A stretch of DNA of 64,000 bases from Candidatus Latescibacterota bacterium (GTDB lineage Bacteria > Latescibacterota > UBA2968 > UBA8231): positions 1 to 64,000 of the forward strand of contig RKRN01000055.1 in NCBI GenBank assembly GCA_007571365.1. The letters run 5' to 3'. Below the pieces are notes generated by a model that saw nothing but the letters and a program-made list of their open reading frames with translations, searched no databases and had not been told where the DNA came from. Shown one piece after another: positions 18,749-27,919 of this stretch. The translations under genes and the position numbers were made by a program. Position 1 is the first letter of the stretch; each line of letters begins with the position of its first letter.

Positions 18749-19885
18749 ATGACCCAAGACACCAAGACCTATCGCGTCGCCTTGATCGGCTGCGGCCGCA
18801 AGGGGCACGGACACGCCCGGGGGTACGCGGGCAATCCGCGCACCGAGATCGTCGCCGCCGCCGATTCGGACGCCGACAACCTGAAGCTGTTTCTGGAACA
18901 CTTTCCAGTGCCGGGCTATGCCGACTATCGCCAGCTACTCGCCCGCGAAGAGATCGACATCGCCGCCCCGATCCTGCCAGTGCAGCCCAACCCGCAGGTC
19001 GTCATCGCTTGTGCCGGTGCCGGTGTTAAGGCCATTTACTGCGAAAAGCCGATGGCGGCGAGTCTGACGGAATCCGACGCCATGGTTCAGGCCTGCGAAT
19101 CGCGGGGCATCGCCTTTGCCTCGGGCGATGCCTACCGGAACATGCCCCAACATTGGAAGGTCAAGGCCCTTATGGACTCGGGCGACCTAGGGGAGCTGTG
19201 CAGTATCAATCTGTACCAGTCCACCAACGAGATCTCGGGGGGCGGCTGTCAGGGCCTCAGCGTCCTGCGCCTGTTCGCCGCCGACGCCGACGTGGAATGG
19301 GTGACCGGTTGGTGCCTCGGCGACCCGTTTTCGGACGACGACCAGTGCATGGGTGGGCACATCCGATTTGCCAACGGCGTGGACGCCTTCATCCACACCA
19401 AGCGCTCGCCTCTCGAGGGCATTGAGGTAGTGTGCAGCAAGGGCGTGTACCATTCGACTTGGAACAGCGGTCGTCTCTGGCGGGGTGAGCCCCATAAGAA
19501 ACTGGTGGAAGAGGAAGGTTTTTTCGCGGAATTTGGCGATCCAGCAGACTGGATCAACCCCAGCGGTACGCGCCAGCGCAGCGGCATCCAGTCCATTGTT
19601 GAGGCCCTTGACCGAGGCAGCGAACCCCGCTGCAGTGGGGACAACATGAACAAGGTGCTCGAGATCGCCATCGGCCTGCGCCAGTCGCACCGCGAGAATC
19701 ACACCCCGGTTCGCTTCCCGATTCGGGACCGCAGCCAGAAGATCATCCCGGCGCGGAGCCGCTTTCTCAACAAGAAGGAGACCCTAGGCGAGCAGCGTTA
19801 TCGCGAGCAGCTCAAGTCAGCGGCCGAAAAACCGCTCGGCGGAGCCGCCGTAAAAACGGCGAAGCGTTTTCTCGGTTTGGCCTAG
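18749..19885 (+). CDS. Gfo/Idh/MocA family oxidoreductase
   Basis: N-terminal Rossmann motif RVALIGCGRKGHGHARGY; 'AIYCEKPMAASLTESDAMVQACE' (EKP motif). Confidence 0.9.
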   Translation: MTQDTKTYRVALIGCGRKGHGHARGYAGNPRTEIVAAADSDADNLKLFLEHFPVPGYADYRQLLAREEIDIAAPILPVQPNPQVVIACAGAGVKAIYCEKPMAASLTESDAMVQACESRGIAFASGDAYRNMPQHWKVKALMDSGDLGELCSINLYQSTNEISGGGCQGLSVLRLFAADADVEWVTGWCLGDPFSDDDQCMGGHIRFANGVDAFIHTKRSPLEGIEVVCSKGVYHSTWNSGRLWRGEPHKKLVEEEGFFAEFGDPADWINPSGTRQRSGIQSIVEALDRGSEPRCSGDNMNKVLEIAIGLRQSHRENHTPVRFPIRDRSQKIIPARSRFLNKKETLGEQRYREQLKSAAEKPLGGAAVKTAKRFLGLA

Positions 19886-20007
19886 AGTCGTATATTCTGT
19901 CCCTGCTCCCGCCCATCACATACTACCGGCCGCTTTGGCGCGTGGGCCATCGGCCGGGGCTAGGTGAAGCAGATGGCCGGGCAGAACCAACGATCAAGGA
20001 GGCTACT

Positions 20008-22038
20008 GTGACCGATATGAGTGCATTGCCGCAGATCACCGCGACCCGGGTGGGGGCACCGCCGGCTTGGGCCTTACTAGAGCGCAATCTCATCGCCCAG
20101 ATGGAGGAAGGGGCTCGGCTCAGGTTTCGCCAGTGTACGGAGCGCGGCGGGGCCATCCTCTACGCCGAGGACTTCGACGATCTCTTTGAGCAATTCTACA
20201 ACTGGGGCTTGTTCTACGCCATGGGGGCGGACGATAGCTTGCTCGAGATGGCGGCGACCGCGTGGAACGCGACCGTCCGAATCAGCGATGAGAACATCGT
20301 CCATCGCACCCGGTTCAACGACCACAAGAAGGTCTTCCGGCCCTCGGCCCGGCGGGAGTTCTGGAATATCGAACAGGCCATGGAGTGGCATCATCTGGGC
20401 GAGGGCATGATGGCCTTCTACGACTTCGGCGTCGCCGACCCGACGATCTCGGAGATGGCCCGGCGCGCCCAGCTCTTCGCCGGATTCTACACGGGCGAAG
20501 ACCCGGAGGCACCCAACTACGACCCAGAGCACAAAATTCTGCGATCCCCTTTCCAATCGAGTCAAGGGCCGTTGCAGGAAGTGGGGGCCGAGACTGCACA
20601 CGCCATGCTCCTCGCGGGGCGCTGGCTAGGCGGCGACGTCAACTACTACGGCGTCCGCGCTAGTCTCTACCCGATCGTGGAAGACCTAGAGCTCGACTGG
20701 TGGGAGGACCCGGCGCGACGGGCGGAGATCGTCGACCTGTTCAACAAGGTGATTTTGCAGTCGGACACGCCCAACAACCTAGGGGCCACGGCGCTGATGA
20801 CCCACGCCTACCTGTACACCGGGGACGAGAAGTACAAACGCTGGGTGCTGGAGTACACCGAGGCGTGGATGGAGCGGGCCGCCAAAAACGGCGGCATCAT
20901 GCCCGACAACGTGGGTCCCCACGGCATCGTCGGCGAGCGTCGCAACGGCAACTTCTGGGGCGGCCAGTACGGTTGGAACCACTATCAGGGCTTCAACATC
21001 ATGTTTCACAGCCTCAACATCGCCGCCGAATGCGCCTTGCTGCTGACCGGCGACTTCGGCTACCTCGATCTGCTCCGCGATCAAGTCAAAATCCTCCTCG
21101 ATGCCTCCATCAAGAGAGAGGACGGTCAGCTAATCATGCCGACGCGCTACGGACCCTCTGGCTGGCAGTACGACCCCCCCCTGCCACGGCGGGAAGACAC
21201 AATTGTGCCGATGCGCCACGTCTACACCGGCCCGATTCCCTGGCGCATGCAGGAGCTGACCCACCTGTACCACGCCTCTATGGCGCGGGAGGACTACGAG
21301 CTGATTGAACGGGTGCGCGAAGGGGAGGTCGAGCGCGACTGGAACGCCATCGGCGACACTGGCGGCGAAAAAAACGGGGGGCAGACCGAATTCGCCCGGT
21401 TCCAGTATTACGACGGCAAGAACTTGGACTGGCCCGAAAAGATCCTAGCGGCCGAGGCGGAGTGGTCCATGCAGGCCATTGACCGGATGTGCAAGGACCA
21501 GCGCACCGCGATCGAAAGACTACAGGAAAACGCCATTGCCGAAAACCCAGTCTTTACCAAGGGGCTGACCCAAGTGACGATGGGAGCCCCCCAGTCCATC
21601 TACAACGGCGGGCTACTGCGCGCCACGGTCCGCTACTACGACCGCGATGAGCAGCGGCCCGGGTTACCGCCCGATGTCGCCGCACTCGTCGACTTTCTCG
21701 CGGCCGACGCCGTGGGGGTCCAGCTCGTGAACTGCAGCCGGGAAGCGGAACGCCGGTTGATCGTGCAAGCGGGCGCCTTCGGGGAGCACACCTTTACGGA
21801 GGTGCGGGCAGAGCATGGCGCGGGGGAGGCACCAGCCATAACGGCCGTAAACGGCCGGTATGTCGCCGTCAATCTGCCGCCGGCGACGCAGGTGCGGCTC
21901 AACGCCGGTCTTTCCCGGTTCAGCAACAAGCCGAGTTATGCTTTCCCTTGGCACGGCGGAGAGATCCCGATCCCGTTTCCCGTAAACGCGGGTGCAACCG
22001 GGCACTCGGGTTCAGCGTACGTGGCGCCGTCTCGTTGA
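20008..22038 (+). CDS. Uncharacterised, predicted (alpha/alpha)-toroid protein with C-terminal beta-sandwich-like region
   Basis: GTG start at 20008 preceded by AAGGAGG; ORF track start 19942 is too early. Paralogue at 61353..63173 (YNGGLLRATVRYYDRDEQRPGLPPDVAALVD vs YNGGMLQTHLHYFDPQRRRPGLPEYVAALVD). Confidence 0.75.
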   Translation: MTDMSALPQITATRVGAPPAWALLERNLIAQMEEGARLRFRQCTERGGAILYAEDFDDLFEQFYNWGLFYAMGADDSLLEMAATAWNATVRISDENIVHRTRFNDHKKVFRPSARREFWNIEQAMEWHHLGEGMMAFYDFGVADPTISEMARRAQLFAGFYTGEDPEAPNYDPEHKILRSPFQSSQGPLQEVGAETAHAMLLAGRWLGGDVNYYGVRASLYPIVEDLELDWWEDPARRAEIVDLFNKVILQSDTPNNLGATALMTHAYLYTGDEKYKRWVLEYTEAWMERAAKNGGIMPDNVGPHGIVGERRNGNFWGGQYGWNHYQGFNIMFHSLNIAAECALLLTGDFGYLDLLRDQVKILLDASIKREDGQLIMPTRYGPSGWQYDPPLPRREDTIVPMRHVYTGPIPWRMQELTHLYHASMAREDYELIERVREGEVERDWNAIGDTGGEKNGGQTEFARFQYYDGKNLDWPEKILAAEAEWSMQAIDRMCKDQRTAIERLQENAIAENPVFTKGLTQVTMGAPQSIYNGGLLRATVRYYDRDEQRPGLPPDVAALVDFLAADAVGVQLVNCSREAERRLIVQAGAFGEHTFTEVRAEHGAGEAPAITAVNGRYVAVNLPPATQVRLNAGLSRFSNKPSYAFPWHGGEIPIPFPVNAGATGHSGSAYVAPSR

Positions 22039-22057
22039 ACAGGGCACAGCCGGCGTC

Positions 22058-23239
22058 CTAGGCCGAGGCCAGCACCCGCACGACGTTTTCCCCCATGATC
22101 TTGGCCGCGTCCGTCTCGGAATAGCCATGGTCGATCAACGCCGCGGTGTACTCCTTCCACTGCGGCACACTTTGTGCATGGGAGGAAAGGCCGACATGGT
22201 CAATTCCCACCGCGTTGATTACATGGTCGATGGTGGCTAGGTCGAGCTTGGTGCCCCAGATTTCGGCGTCGGCCAACTTGGCCCGGGCGCGCTCGAACGG
22301 ATCGGGATAGTGCTGTTCCAAGGCGGCGTCGCGCTTGCGTCGGGCCTCGTGTCGTTCGTGCGGAGTTCTCGGCGTCGGTGCCAAGACGCAGACCACGCCG
22401 CCGCCCTCTGCTACTTCCCGCATCAGATCGTCCGGCATGTCGCGCAGACTCCGGCTGAGCACCCGGGCTTTGGTGTGGGTGGCTATCATCGGCTTCGTCG
22501 CCACTGTTAGGGCATCTTTGCAGGTGTAGTCGGAGCAGTGTGCCAAGTCGACGAGCATACCAAGTTCGTTACAGGTGCAGATCACGTCGCGCCCAAAGTC
22601 GGTCAAGCCGGGGGGATCGTTCAACTCGGCGCTGGAGTCGGCCCAAGAGGTCGCGCTCAGGTGACTGGGGCACATGACCCGTATGCCCTCGCGGTACAAC
22701 TCGCGGAGCACGTCGAGACGGTCCGCGATAAAACCGCTCGCCAGCATCAGCACCATCGCGATTCGGCCGTCGGCGACGATCCTAGAGACGTCATCGCCGG
22801 AGTAGGCGACCTCGATGTAGTCCCCGTAGGCCGCGGCGAACTGCTTGTGCTCTTTGAGGTTCATCATCACGCGCTCGCCGAGTTCCTCGCCGGCAAAAAA
22901 TGGCTTCCACTGCCTAGATCCGCGCGTCGGTTCGGTTAGGGAATCGAACTCCGGCGTCTCAGCTACGTACTGTTCCTCCACCCCGAATGCTTGGATGACC
23001 ACGTCAATGCATCCGCGGATGTTCTCCGCTAGATCGACCACCGCCGAGTAGGCGTCGACCACGGTGAGCTGCCGATGGAACTGATCGTACGGGCCGCGAT
23101 CGAAGCGGTCGTCGAGGACGCAATGGCTGGACGCGTCCAGCCGGCCGATCTTTTGCCCGAGCGGCAGGCCCAACCTCTCAGTCTCGCGGCTTTCGACGTA
23201 CTTAGTGCCTATGTCAGGTCGCCTAGTCATCTCGATCAC
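22058..23239 (-). CDS. Peptidase M19 (membrane dipeptidase)-like protein with degenerate metal site
   Basis: GMLVDLAHCSDYTCKDALTVATKPMIATHTKARVLSRSLRDMPDDLMREVAEGGGVVCV matches the M19 core. Confidence 0.8.
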   Translation of the reverse strand: MIEMTRRPDIGTKYVESRETERLGLPLGQKIGRLDASSHCVLDDRFDRGPYDQFHRQLTVVDAYSAVVDLAENIRGCIDVVIQAFGVEEQYVAETPEFDSLTEPTRGSRQWKPFFAGEELGERVMMNLKEHKQFAAAYGDYIEVAYSGDDVSRIVADGRIAMVLMLASGFIADRLDVLRELYREGIRVMCPSHLSATSWADSSAELNDPPGLTDFGRDVICTCNELGMLVDLAHCSDYTCKDALTVATKPMIATHTKARVLSRSLRDMPDDLMREVAEGGGVVCVLAPTPRTPHERHEARRKRDAALEQHYPDPFERARAKLADAEIWGTKLDLATIDHVINAVGIDHVGLSSHAQSVPQWKEYTAALIDHGYSETDAAKIMGENVVRVLASA

Positions 23240-23284
23240 CGACGGCAGATGGCCGATAAAGTGGGCAGCGGCAGCACCTCGCGG

Positions 23285-24340
23285 CTAGGCCGCCCCACCG
23301 CTTTCGTTGAGGACCGCCTGCACCAGCGCCCGCATATAGGCGATGGAGTACGCCACGCCCACGCGACTTCCTCCGAGCATGTCCGGGATGTGATCGGGGA
23401 TGATGGCACCGTCGAACTCGACGGCGCGCAGAGCCTGCATCACGCGGTGCATGTCCTGATAGCCGTCGTCCATCAGGGTTTCAGTCCACGGCTCGGGCAT
23501 GGGGTTGGAGACGTTGCGGAAGTGGATTTTGAAGAGCTTGTTGCGTGCGCCAAAGTAGTGTATCGCCTCCTCAACCGACGCCCCCATGCCCTGCTTGCCG
23601 CCCTCCAACCAGCAACCAACGCACAGACAGACGCCGATATTGGGGCTATCGGCCATGTCCATCGCCCGCTTGTAGCCGGCAAAATTGCCGAAGATGCAGC
23701 GCGGTATTCCGCCCAGGGCATAGACCGGCGGGTCGTCGGGATGGATGCCGATATAGACTCCAGCGTCCTCGGCGACTGGGGCCACCTTGCGGATCATGTA
23801 TTCGTAGTTTTCCCACAGTTCATCTTCTGTGTAGGCGCGGCCGTGGGTCAAGTCGCCGGCAAAGGTCTCGCTACCCCAGCGTCCTGTGGCGTTTTTGATG
23901 TCGAGGGTACGCGCACTCATACCGCCGCGGCGAGTGGTGCGGCCGGTGCTCCAGATGCCGTTGCCCATGTGGGCGTACGTGTGGTAGCGAATGCCAGCGG
24001 CACCGAGGTCGCGGATAAATTGAATGAGTTCAGCGATTTTTTCGTCGCGACCGGGCAGATTGAGCGTAATCTCCGGGACGTTGTGGACCGCGTGATTGGC
24101 GATGCGATAGATATGCAAGCCGTATTGAGCAAAGCGCTCGGCGAACTGCTTGTAGTGCTCAACGCTGTGCAAGGCCGGGTCGTCGATCCCAAGCATGACC
24201 CACTCGACGCCGAGCTGTTGGAAGAATTGCAGATCCTCGTCGCAGACCTTGTGCGAGGTCTGGACGGCAACTTGGATGCCCGGCTTGCTGGCGTACAAAC
24301 CGGGGACAGCGCGTAGTGGGTAGGGTCTGTCGGTGGTCAT
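23285..24340 (-). CDS. Mannonate dehydratase (UxuA)-like protein
   Basis: ATG 24340 (MTTDRPYPLRAVPG) overlaps the upstream stop; 'VAPVAEDAGVYIGIHPDDPPV' and C-terminal 'IIPDHIPDMLGGSRVGVAYSIAYMRALVQA' are typical of UxuA. Confidence 0.8.
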   Translation of the reverse strand: MTTDRPYPLRAVPGLYASKPGIQVAVQTSHKVCDEDLQFFQQLGVEWVMLGIDDPALHSVEHYKQFAERFAQYGLHIYRIANHAVHNVPEITLNLPGRDEKIAELIQFIRDLGAAGIRYHTYAHMGNGIWSTGRTTRRGGMSARTLDIKNATGRWGSETFAGDLTHGRAYTEDELWENYEYMIRKVAPVAEDAGVYIGIHPDDPPVYALGGIPRCIFGNFAGYKRAMDMADSPNIGVCLCVGCWLEGGKQGMGASVEEAIHYFGARNKLFKIHFRNVSNPMPEPWTETLMDDGYQDMHRVMQALRAVEFDGAIIPDHIPDMLGGSRVGVAYSIAYMRALVQAVLNESGGAA

Positions 24341-25125
24341 AGCGCATGTTCCTTTATCAGGTCTGAGACCGGCTGCGACGTCTCCCAACGCAGCGCGACC
24401 TCTTGGTCCATGCCGCAGAGCCAGTTCCAAGTGCGGATGCGCCGCACCCGGTCGCGGTAGGATTCGACTTCGGTCGCGTATGGCAGGCGCGGACGCTCGC
24501 GATAGGCGGAAACCTTCGCCGCATCGCAGAGCCAGTCTCGCTGGGGCGCGGCCGCACGGTGATAGGAGAACTTGATCATGCTACGGGCGCGGTCGTTGGT
24601 TTTGGGACCGGCCTTGTGCCAGATGCCATAGCGAGTCAGCACCACAGTGCCGGCCGGCACCGTCAGCGAGACTTGGCCGCAGATATCGCCGTAGTGGGCA
24701 ATGGCCTCGCGATCGACGGCGCGGCAATGCGAGCCGGGCAGAACCATGGTCGGCCCGTCGGCGAGCGCGACGCTGTGTGGGTAGTAGTAGCACTGGAGTT
24801 CGACCACATCGTAGCCGCTACCCGAAAGCCCGTCCGAATGCCAAGTCTGGCCGAGGTGTGGCTCCTTAAAAAAGTGGTGGTGGCCGCCTCGGGGCACCAA
24901 GAAATCCTCGCCCAAAAGCGAGCGTACGACCCCGGCGACTTGGGGATGCAGGAGCACCTGCTGAGTGAAATCGTCTGAGGCGATAAAGACGTCGCAGTTG
25001 CCGGGAGCAAGGTCGTCGCAGCGGCGGTTGAAGCACTCGTCAATGACGCTTTCGAGGACGACTAAGCCGGAGGCGACAAAGTCCATGACACCGTCGTCGT
25101 CTAGCGTTGGTCTAATTGGGGACAT
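24337..25125 (-). CDS. Phytanoyl-CoA dioxygenase (PhyH) family Fe(II)/2OG-type protein
   Basis: HSD (HLGQTWHSDGL) and distal H (GIWHKAGPKTNDRARSM) consistent with an intact facial triad. Confidence 0.85.
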   Translation of the reverse strand: MSPIRPTLDDDGVMDFVASGLVVLESVIDECFNRRCDDLAPGNCDVFIASDDFTQQVLLHPQVAGVVRSLLGEDFLVPRGGHHHFFKEPHLGQTWHSDGLSGSGYDVVELQCYYYPHSVALADGPTMVLPGSHCRAVDREAIAHYGDICGQVSLTVPAGTVVLTRYGIWHKAGPKTNDRARSMIKFSYHRAAAPQRDWLCDAAKVSAYRERPRLPYATEVESYRDRVRRIRTWNWLCGMDQEVALRWETSQPVSDLIKEHAL

Positions 25126-25133
25126 AGCTCCTC

Positions 25134-25493
25134 CTAAACGAATTTTTCGAGCACAAACTCATAGCCAAGGTAGTCGTTGTCCTGGCCCTCATACGCGTAG
25201 AGCTTGGCGATGGGAAACTGCACCACGCGCCAGCCATCGGCCACCGCTGCGAGCACCGACTCGTAGGGCGGTTTGGCACTGGGTAGAGTCGGCGTTTGCG
25301 GCTGGGTGGCGTCGTACAAAGCCCAGCTAGCCAGCGGCGAGCGCATATTGGTCGATTTGGCGTAGAGATAGAGAATCTGCTGACGGGGTTGGGCGAGTAC
25401 ATCGCTGAGGCGATCGAGATCAGCGGCGGTAATTGCCTCAGTGCGGATCTTGTCTCGGCAGTGGGTCAACCAGTCTTGTATAGCTTCGTGCAT
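25134..25493 (-). CDS. Hypothetical protein, 119 aa
   Basis: Only 8 bp upstream of the PhyH start, same strand; no recognised family. Confidence 0.65.
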   Translation of the reverse strand: MHEAIQDWLTHCRDKIRTEAITAADLDRLSDVLAQPRQQILYLYAKSTNMRSPLASWALYDATQPQTPTLPSAKPPYESVLAAVADGWRVVQFPIAKLYAYEGQDNDYLGYEFVLEKFV

Positions 25494-25561
25494 ATAGGGC
25501 TCCTATGGCGGCGACATAAGAAAGTGCCCTCATTTAGCGCGGTCAACAAGCGGCGGCGTGC

Positions 25562-26584
25562 TTAGTAATCAACCACCACTTTGATGGTTTGCGGCTGGAG
25601 CGCGGCGTCGAAACCAGCTAGCAAGTCGGGAAAGGCGACGCACTGCGAAATGAGGGGGACGAGATCTAATTGCCGCCGCACCAACAGGTCGAGAGCTTGG
25701 GGAAATACGTGGGCAAAGCGGAAGGAGCCGCGCACGGTTAATTCCTTTTGCATGACCAAGTTGACTGGCAATTCAACCGGGCCGCCCTGAACGCCCAACT
25801 GGACGATAGTACCACCGGCCTTGCAGTGCAGGTACGCAGTCTGCAAGGCGGCTGGAGCACCGGAGGCTTCCACGACCACGTCGAATCCCTCGCCCGCCGC
25901 CTGCGCCACGGCTGCCGGATCGTCGGCATGCACGGACTGATCGGCCCACAGCAACGCGGCCAAGTCGAGCGCGCTTTGGCGAATATCGCTGACGGCGAGA
26001 TGGGCCGCTCCGTAGTGCCGGGCGATTAAGCCGATGAGCTGGCCGATGGGACCAGCACCCGTCACCAGTACGCGCTTGCCAGCGATGCTCCCGGCTTGGC
26101 CGACGCCGTGGATGGCGATGGATAGTGGTTCAAGTAGGGCCGCTTGGCGATAGTCCAGCGCGCGGGGAAGCAGATGGCAGTTGTGCGCTTGGACGGGTAC
26201 GTATTCGCGGAACGAGCCGTCTTGGGGCGGGCTACAAGCAGCAGAGCCGAAATAGCGCATCTGCGGGCAGAGGTTGTAGCGGCCTTGGCGGCAATAGGCA
26301 CAAGTACGGCAGGGGTGGGACGGATCAATGGCCACTCGGCTGCCGGCTGGCAGCCCATCTGTAAACGCACCCGCATCGACGACTTCCCCGGCCGACTCGT
26401 GCCCGAGGACAAAGGGGCACTCCGGGACGAAATCGCCGTTTCTGCCGTGTATGTAGTAGTGCAGGTCTGAGCCACAGATACCAGTAGCGCGGACTTGCAC
26501 CAAGACTTCGTCCGCGGCGATCTGCGGCTGCTCGATTTCCGCGGCTCGCAGGTCGCGGGCACCGTGTAAGTAAAAGGCTCGCAT
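25562..26584 (-). CDS. Zn-dependent alcohol dehydrogenase, L-idonate 5-dehydrogenase-like
   Basis: ATG 26584 (MRAFYLHGARDLR); GICGSDLHYYIHGRNG, GHESAGEVV, CRTCAYCRQGRYNLC structural zinc, VLVTGAGPIGQ Rossmann motif. Confidence 0.85.
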   Translation of the reverse strand: MRAFYLHGARDLRAAEIEQPQIAADEVLVQVRATGICGSDLHYYIHGRNGDFVPECPFVLGHESAGEVVDAGAFTDGLPAGSRVAIDPSHPCRTCAYCRQGRYNLCPQMRYFGSAACSPPQDGSFREYVPVQAHNCHLLPRALDYRQAALLEPLSIAIHGVGQAGSIAGKRVLVTGAGPIGQLIGLIARHYGAAHLAVSDIRQSALDLAALLWADQSVHADDPAAVAQAAGEGFDVVVEASGAPAALQTAYLHCKAGGTIVQLGVQGGPVELPVNLVMQKELTVRGSFRFAHVFPQALDLLVRRQLDLVPLISQCVAFPDLLAGFDAALQPQTIKVVVDY

Positions 26585-26695
26585 GCAGCGGATAGTAGCG
26601 GCCACAGTACGGAGCGTCAAGAGCAACGAAGTTTGCCGGCCGCCGGCTTTGTGCGTACTGTGCAAGTACCTTTTTCGTTAGAAAGGAGACCTGTT

Positions 26696-27667
26696 GTGAA
26701 ACTCGGCCTCAAGTTCAACCTCGACGCACTTAGCAAAGAAAACCTGCAATTCGCCCAACAGATGGGCGTCACCCACATCGTCGTCCACAGCCCCCATCTC
26801 GGCAACGAAGGTGTGCTCGATTACTGCGAGTTGCTGCGGATGAAAAAATTCATCAACTCGTTCGGCTTGGAACTGTGCGCCATTGAGAATTTACCCGGCG
26901 ACCAAATGCACCCCATCACCCACGCAACCCCAGAGCGCGACGCCCAGTTGACGAAAGTCTGCATATCCATTGAAAACATGGGGAAAATCGGCATCCCGAT
27001 CCTCGGCTACTACTTCAGCTTGGCGGGTGTCTCCGGGCACTGGCGTGCTTACGACAGCGGCGGCGGACGTGGTGGGGCCGGCCTTAAAAGTTTCGACTAC
27101 AGTTTAGTCAAGGACGCACCGCCAATCGTCGATGAGCCGGTCTCGGTCGCCGAGATGTGGGAGCGATTGGCCTATTTTCTCGCCCGGGTGGTGCCCGTCG
27201 CCGAAAACGCCGGCGTCAAACTCGCCGCCCACCAAGACGACCCCCCAGCCGAAACCCTCTTCGGCACGGGGCGGCTCCTGACCAATCACGACGCCATGCA
27301 GCGATTGATTGACCTCGTGCCCAGTCCGAGCAATGGGTTGGAGTTTTGCCAGGGAACGGTGGCGGAGATGGGGCCGGAGAGGACGATTGCAGCCGTGCAT
27401 CGCTTTGCCGCCCAAGGCAAGATATTCTACGTACACTTTCGCAATGTGCGCGGCAGCTTCCCCAAGTTCGACGAGGTCTTTATCGACGAGGGCGACGTCA
27501 ACATGATCGCCGCGCTTAAAGCCTATCGCGACGCGGGCTACGATGGGGTCATCACGCCCGATCACACGCCCCGCGTAATCGGCGACGAGCCGTACGGACA
27601 CCGGGGCCGCGCTTTTGCCCTAGGGTACATTCGCGCAGCAATGCAGGCACTGGAGTTGCTGAATTAA
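26696..27667 (+). CDS. Mannonate dehydratase (UxuA)-like protein
   Basis: GTG start at 26696 after GAAAGGAG; 'AENAGVKLAAHQDDPPAE', 'FYVHFRNVRGSFPKFDEVFIDEGDVNM', 'VITPDHTPRV'. Confidence 0.85.
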   Translation: MKLGLKFNLDALSKENLQFAQQMGVTHIVVHSPHLGNEGVLDYCELLRMKKFINSFGLELCAIENLPGDQMHPITHATPERDAQLTKVCISIENMGKIGIPILGYYFSLAGVSGHWRAYDSGGGRGGAGLKSFDYSLVKDAPPIVDEPVSVAEMWERLAYFLARVVPVAENAGVKLAAHQDDPPAETLFGTGRLLTNHDAMQRLIDLVPSPSNGLEFCQGTVAEMGPERTIAAVHRFAAQGKIFYVHFRNVRGSFPKFDEVFIDEGDVNMIAALKAYRDAGYDGVITPDHTPRVIGDEPYGHRGRAFALGYIRAAMQALELLN

Positions 27668-27675
27668 GGGGCTAG

Positions 27676-27763
27676 TGGTGCCGAGGGCCGGACTCGAACC
27701 GGCACGTCCTAAGCGGACAGTGGATTTTAAGTCCACCGCGTCTACCAATTCCGCCACCCCGGC
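27676..27763 (-). tRNA. tRNA-Leu (TAA)
   Basis: Minus strand GCCGGGGTGGCGGAATTGGTAGACGC...GGACTTAAAATCC...GGTTCGAGTCCGGCCCTCGGCACCA; anticodon loop CTTAAAA, long variable arm, encoded CCA. Confidence 0.95.
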
Positions 27764-27778
27764 ACTTAGACAAAAAAA

Positions 27779-27852
27779 TGGAGGCGACGCCCGGAATCGA
27801 ACCGGGGATAAGAGCTTTGCAGGCCCCTGCCTTACCACTTGGCCACGTCGCC
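27779..27852 (-). tRNA. tRNA-Cys (GCA)
   Basis: Minus strand GGCGACGTGGCCAAGTGGTAAGGCAGGGGCCTGCAAAGCTCTTATCCCCGGTTCGATTCCGGGCGTCGCCTCCA; anticodon GCA, discriminator U, encoded CCA. Confidence 0.95.
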
Positions 27853-27919
27853 TCAAATAGGGATTTGAAAATACGCGGCGGGTACGCTCCTGTCAACCTG
27901 CCCGTCGCCTGATTGCGCT

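Noticed and set aside
23075-24316. 413-aa plus-strand ORF
   Set aside because: Entirely antisense to the M19 and UxuA-like genes; composition (His/Asp/Val-rich) is typical of a GC-rich shadow ORF.
27676-27852. tRNA genes as an integration site for a genomic island
   Set aside because: Both tRNAs are intact and I saw no repeated 3' tRNA fragment or integrase adjacent; only suggestive position.
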